A DNA stretch of 64,000 bases from Lachnospiraceae bacterium (lineage in GTDB: Bacteria; Bacillota; Clostridia; Lachnospirales; Lachnospiraceae), in assembly GCA_017397645.1 (NCBI GenBank), contig JAFQIE010000043.1, positions 24,325 through 88,324 on the forward strand, given 5' to 3'. The translations under genes and the position numbers were made by a program. Of the stretch, positions 61,984-64,000 are shown in pieces (position 1 is the first letter of the stretch; every line of letters begins with the position of its first letter). The notes under the pieces were generated by a model, which searched no databases, had not been told where the DNA came from, and was given only the letters and a program-made list of their open reading frames with translations.

Positions 61984-63528
61984 ATGCTTGATGTGATTAT
62001 CCCAGTGGTAGCTGCCGTTGTTGCTGCATTGGCTACAGGGTTGATTGTTACGACAGTTCAGAAGAAGTCATCTAAGTCAACCATCAGTAATGCACAGAAC
62101 AAGGCGCGAGAGATTATTGATGATGCTCTCAAGACTGCTGAGGCGAAGAAGCGTGAGTCCCTGCTCGAGGTGAAGGAGGAGTCCATTCGTGCGAAAAAGG
62201 AATTGGACGACGAAATCAAAGAGCGTAGAGCAGATGTACAGCGTGTAGAACGCAGACTGCAGCAGAAGGAAGAGAACGTCGACAAAAAAGCAGAAGCGCT
62301 GGAGAGAAGAGCACAGAGCCTGACCGACAAAGAAGAAGCTTTGAATAAGGTCAAGGAAGAAGTTTCTAAGCTCAACCAGCAGCGCATACAGGAACTGGAG
62401 CGAATTTCCGGATTAACCTCTGAACAAGCAAAAGATTACTTATTGAAAATTGTTGAAGAAGAAGTAAAACATGAAACGGCAGTGATGATCAAGGAACTTG
62501 AGACTCGTGCCAAAGAAGAAGCAGACAAGAAGGCAAAGGAATATGTGGTAACTGCCATCCAGAGATGTTCTGCAGACCATGTATCCGAGACTACAATTTC
62601 TGTAGTTGCCCTTCCTAATGACGAAATGAAGGGAAGAATCATTGGTAGAGAGGGACGTAATATCCGTACTCTCGAGACCATGACAGGCGTTGATTTGATT
62701 ATCGATGATACCCCTGAAGCAGTTATCTTGTCGGGCTTTGATCCTATTCGTCGTGAGGTTGCCAGAATTGCGTTGGAGAGATTGATTATCGACGGACGTA
62801 TTCATCCCGCCAGAATCGAAGAGATGGTGGAGAAGGCACAGCGCGAAGTAGAGGTGATGATAAAGGAAGAAGGAGAGGCCGCTACACTAGAAGTAGGTGT
62901 GCATGGAATTCATCCCGAACTTGTCAGACTTCTCGGTAAGATGAAGTTTAGAACCAGCTATGGACAGAATGCATTGAAGCACTCTATCGAGGTTGCTCAT
63001 CTGTCCGGTCTGTTGGCAGCCGAGATGGGGCTTGATGTAAGACTTGCAAAACGAGCAGGTTTGCTCCATGATATCGGTAAGGCAGTAAATCATGAAATGG
63101 AAGGTTCCCACATCCAGTTGGGCGTAGAACTTTGTAAGAAATACAAAGAGAATGCTGTTGTTATCAACGCGGTAGAATCCCACCATGGTGATGTAGAACC
63201 CACATCTTTGATTGCTTGTATCGTACAGGCAGCAGATACCATTTCCGCTGCAAGACCCGGTGCCAGAAGAGAGACGCTGGAAAGCTATACTAGCAGATTA
63301 AAACAATTAGAAGAAATAACAAACAATTTCAAGGGTGTAGATAAATCTTTTGCTATTCAGGCAGGTCGTGAAGTTCGTGTTATGGTAGTGCCTGAGCAGA
63401 TTACAGATGCCGATATGGTACTGTTGGCGCGCGATATTTCCAAACAGATTGAAGCTGATATGGAATATCCCGGACAGATTAAGGTCAATGTAATCCGTGA
63501 AAGCCGCGTAATTGACTACGCGAAGTAA
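61984..63528 (+). CDS. rny: Ribonuclease Y
   Basis: 514 residues. N-terminal membrane anchor (2-24), long coiled coil (about 30-190), KH domain ([15 protein letters not shown]), and HD domain with [13 protein letters not shown] and [12 protein letters not shown]. It is the membrane-bound endonuclease that starts mRNA turnover in Firmicutes. The ATG is preceded by AAGGAGG at good spacing. Complete and of standard length. Confidence 0.97.
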   Translation: MLDVIIPVVAAVVAALATGLIVTTVQKKSSKSTISNAQNKAREIIDDALKTAEAKKRESLLEVKEESIRAKKELDDEIKERRADVQRVERRLQQKEENVDKKAEALERRAQSLTDKEEALNKVKEEVSKLNQQRIQELERISGLTSEQAKDYLLKIVEEEVKHETAVMIKELETRAKEEADKKAKEYVVTAIQRCSADHVSETTISVVALPNDEMKGRIIGREGRNIRTLETMTGVDLIIDDTPEAVILSGFDPIRREVARIALERLIIDGRIHPARIEEMVEKAQREVEVMIKEEGEAATLEVGVHGIHPELVRLLGKMKFRTSYGQNALKHSIEVAHLSGLLAAEMGLDVRLAKRAGLLHDIGKAVNHEMEGSHIQLGVELCKKYKENAVVINAVESHHGDVEPTSLIACIVQAADTISAARPGARRETLESYTSRLKQLEEITNNFKGVDKSFAIQAGREVRVMVVPEQITDADMVLLARDISKQIEADMEYPGQIKVNVIRESRVIDYAK

Positions 63529-63554
63529 CCTTAATAACCAGTTGGACAACATCG

Positions 63555-63591
63555 AAAAAGTCTTGAAGATACTGTATTTTCAAGGCTTTTT
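63555..63591 (+). terminator. rny terminator
   Basis: AAAAAGTCTTGAA (63555-63567) pairs with TTCAAGGCTTTTT (63579-63591), with one G-U pair. Confidence 0.85.
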
Positions 63592-63631
63592 CTTTATTTT
63601 ACGGTACTTGCGAATTTCCTGTTTTATACTG

Positions 63632-63680
63632 TTTTATGTAAAACTTTCTAAATTTGTTTTTATGTAAAACTTTCTAAATT
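63632..63680 (+). repeat. 23-bp direct repeat
   Basis: Two identical copies (63632-63654 and 63658-63680) of a sequence beginning TTTTATGTAAAAC and ending TTTCTAAATT, three bases apart. A weaker TTTCTAAATTCTGAAAG follows near 63730. They lie in the 347-bp A+T-rich gap between rny and the Rpn gene, which shows nothing else apart from the terminator. Confidence 0.85.
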
Positions 63681-63875
63681 CCACTGGAAATACCCATAGA
63701 AATCATATATAATAATCTCAAAGCATTATATTTCTAAATTCTGAAAGACTTTCCGTCTATCTATCATTCTATTTTTCAAAAGAAATCTCAATGCTTGTAT
63801 CCAATCATTCAAAGCAGTGAGGTATATTTTGAAAAGTGTAGAGCCTCCTGCGAACAATCAAAAGGAGGTATAAAT

Positions 63876-64000
63876 ATGACTACACAAAAAGAAGAACTGT
63901 TGTTACCGATTAAACGGGACTATAAGTCCAGGATGTTTACGATGATATTCAGTAAAAAGGAAGAATTATTAGAGTTGTATAATGCTGTCAGCGGGAAACA
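63876..64000 (+). CDS. Rpn-family nuclease/transposase-like protein, 5' end only
   Basis: 41 codons before the window ends. KRDYKSRMFTMIFSKKEELLELYNAVSG is the usual start of the Rpn (recombination-promoting nuclease) PD-(D/E)XK family, abundant and multi-copy in Lachnospiraceae. Strong AAAGGAGG site. The catalytic region is outside the window. Confidence 0.8.
   Translation, partial: MTTQKEELLLPIKRDYKSRMFTMIFSKKEELLELYNAVSGK

Noticed and set aside
1-64000. tRNA, rRNA or other structural RNA genes
   Set aside because: All larger gaps were read; only terminators, promoters and repeats were found, with no cloverleaf or riboswitch core recognised by eye.

Overview
The window looks like chromosomal DNA of an endospore-lineage member of the Clostridia, most probably Lachnospiraceae. 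The reasons are the spore germinant-channel genes spoVAC, spoVAD and spoVAE, a Spo0A-type DNA-binding protein, remA and rqcH, LexA boxes of the Bacillus/Clostridium type in front of recA, strong AGGAGG ribosome-binding sites, and several families best known from this group (DUF5721, DUF6056, DUF6020, Rpn). No rRNA, tRNA, CRISPR array or complete insertion sequence was recognised.

Layout. 1-5 kb: the 5' end of an ABC exporter (-), spoVAC, a HAD phosphatase (-), a decayed second spoVAC 3' end, and a small phage-like insert (dinD remnant, XRE regulator, BRO-type antirepressor), then tcdA. 5-15 kb: a membrane-anchored trypsin-like protease, a family-5 peptide ABC transporter operon (binding lipoprotein, two permeases, fused double ATPase) running into a Ca-type P-ATPase, trpS and spoVAD. 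16-18.7 kb: an ADP-ribose cluster of a macro-domain protein with a C-terminal extension, a VWA protein and an ADP-ribosylglycohydrolase.

18.7-31.8 kb is an A+T-richer defence island. It holds an orphan HipB-like regulator between two 45-bp terminator repeats, an AAA/DUF4143 ATPase, a type I restriction-modification locus (hsdM, hsdS, recombinase, half hsdS, inverted silent hsdS cassette, hsdR), an RloA/RloB (AbiL-like) pair and an orphan AbiEi. Four copies of a 15-bp sequence, two in each orientation, lie exactly at the HsdS central joint, so the locus is built to switch specificity by DNA inversion.

31.8-46.4 kb is mostly housekeeping: YgjV, RidA, shikimate kinase, DMT exporters, spoVAE, a PPi-type phosphofructokinase, a cell-wall amidase, argG with probable ArgR operators, an orphan solute-binding protein, comEA-comEC and holA. 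46.7-64 kb: a receiver-less Spo0A-like regulator, glgA, a SpoVB-type flippase, rqcH, the conserved yicC-remA-gmk-rpoZ-rimO-pgsA-cinA run, two large membrane proteins, recA-recX, rny and the start of an Rpn nuclease gene.

Most notable: (i) the phase-variable type I system with built-in stop codons in the OFF orientation; (ii) the macro/VWA/ADP-ribosylglycohydrolase cluster; (iii) a spoVA set scattered over 33 kb with a broken spoVAC copy; (iv) the receiver-less Spo0A; (v) a trpS terminator whose 3' arm is the ribosome-binding site of spoVAD. All calls rest on reading the sequence and recalling family motifs; no database search was run.
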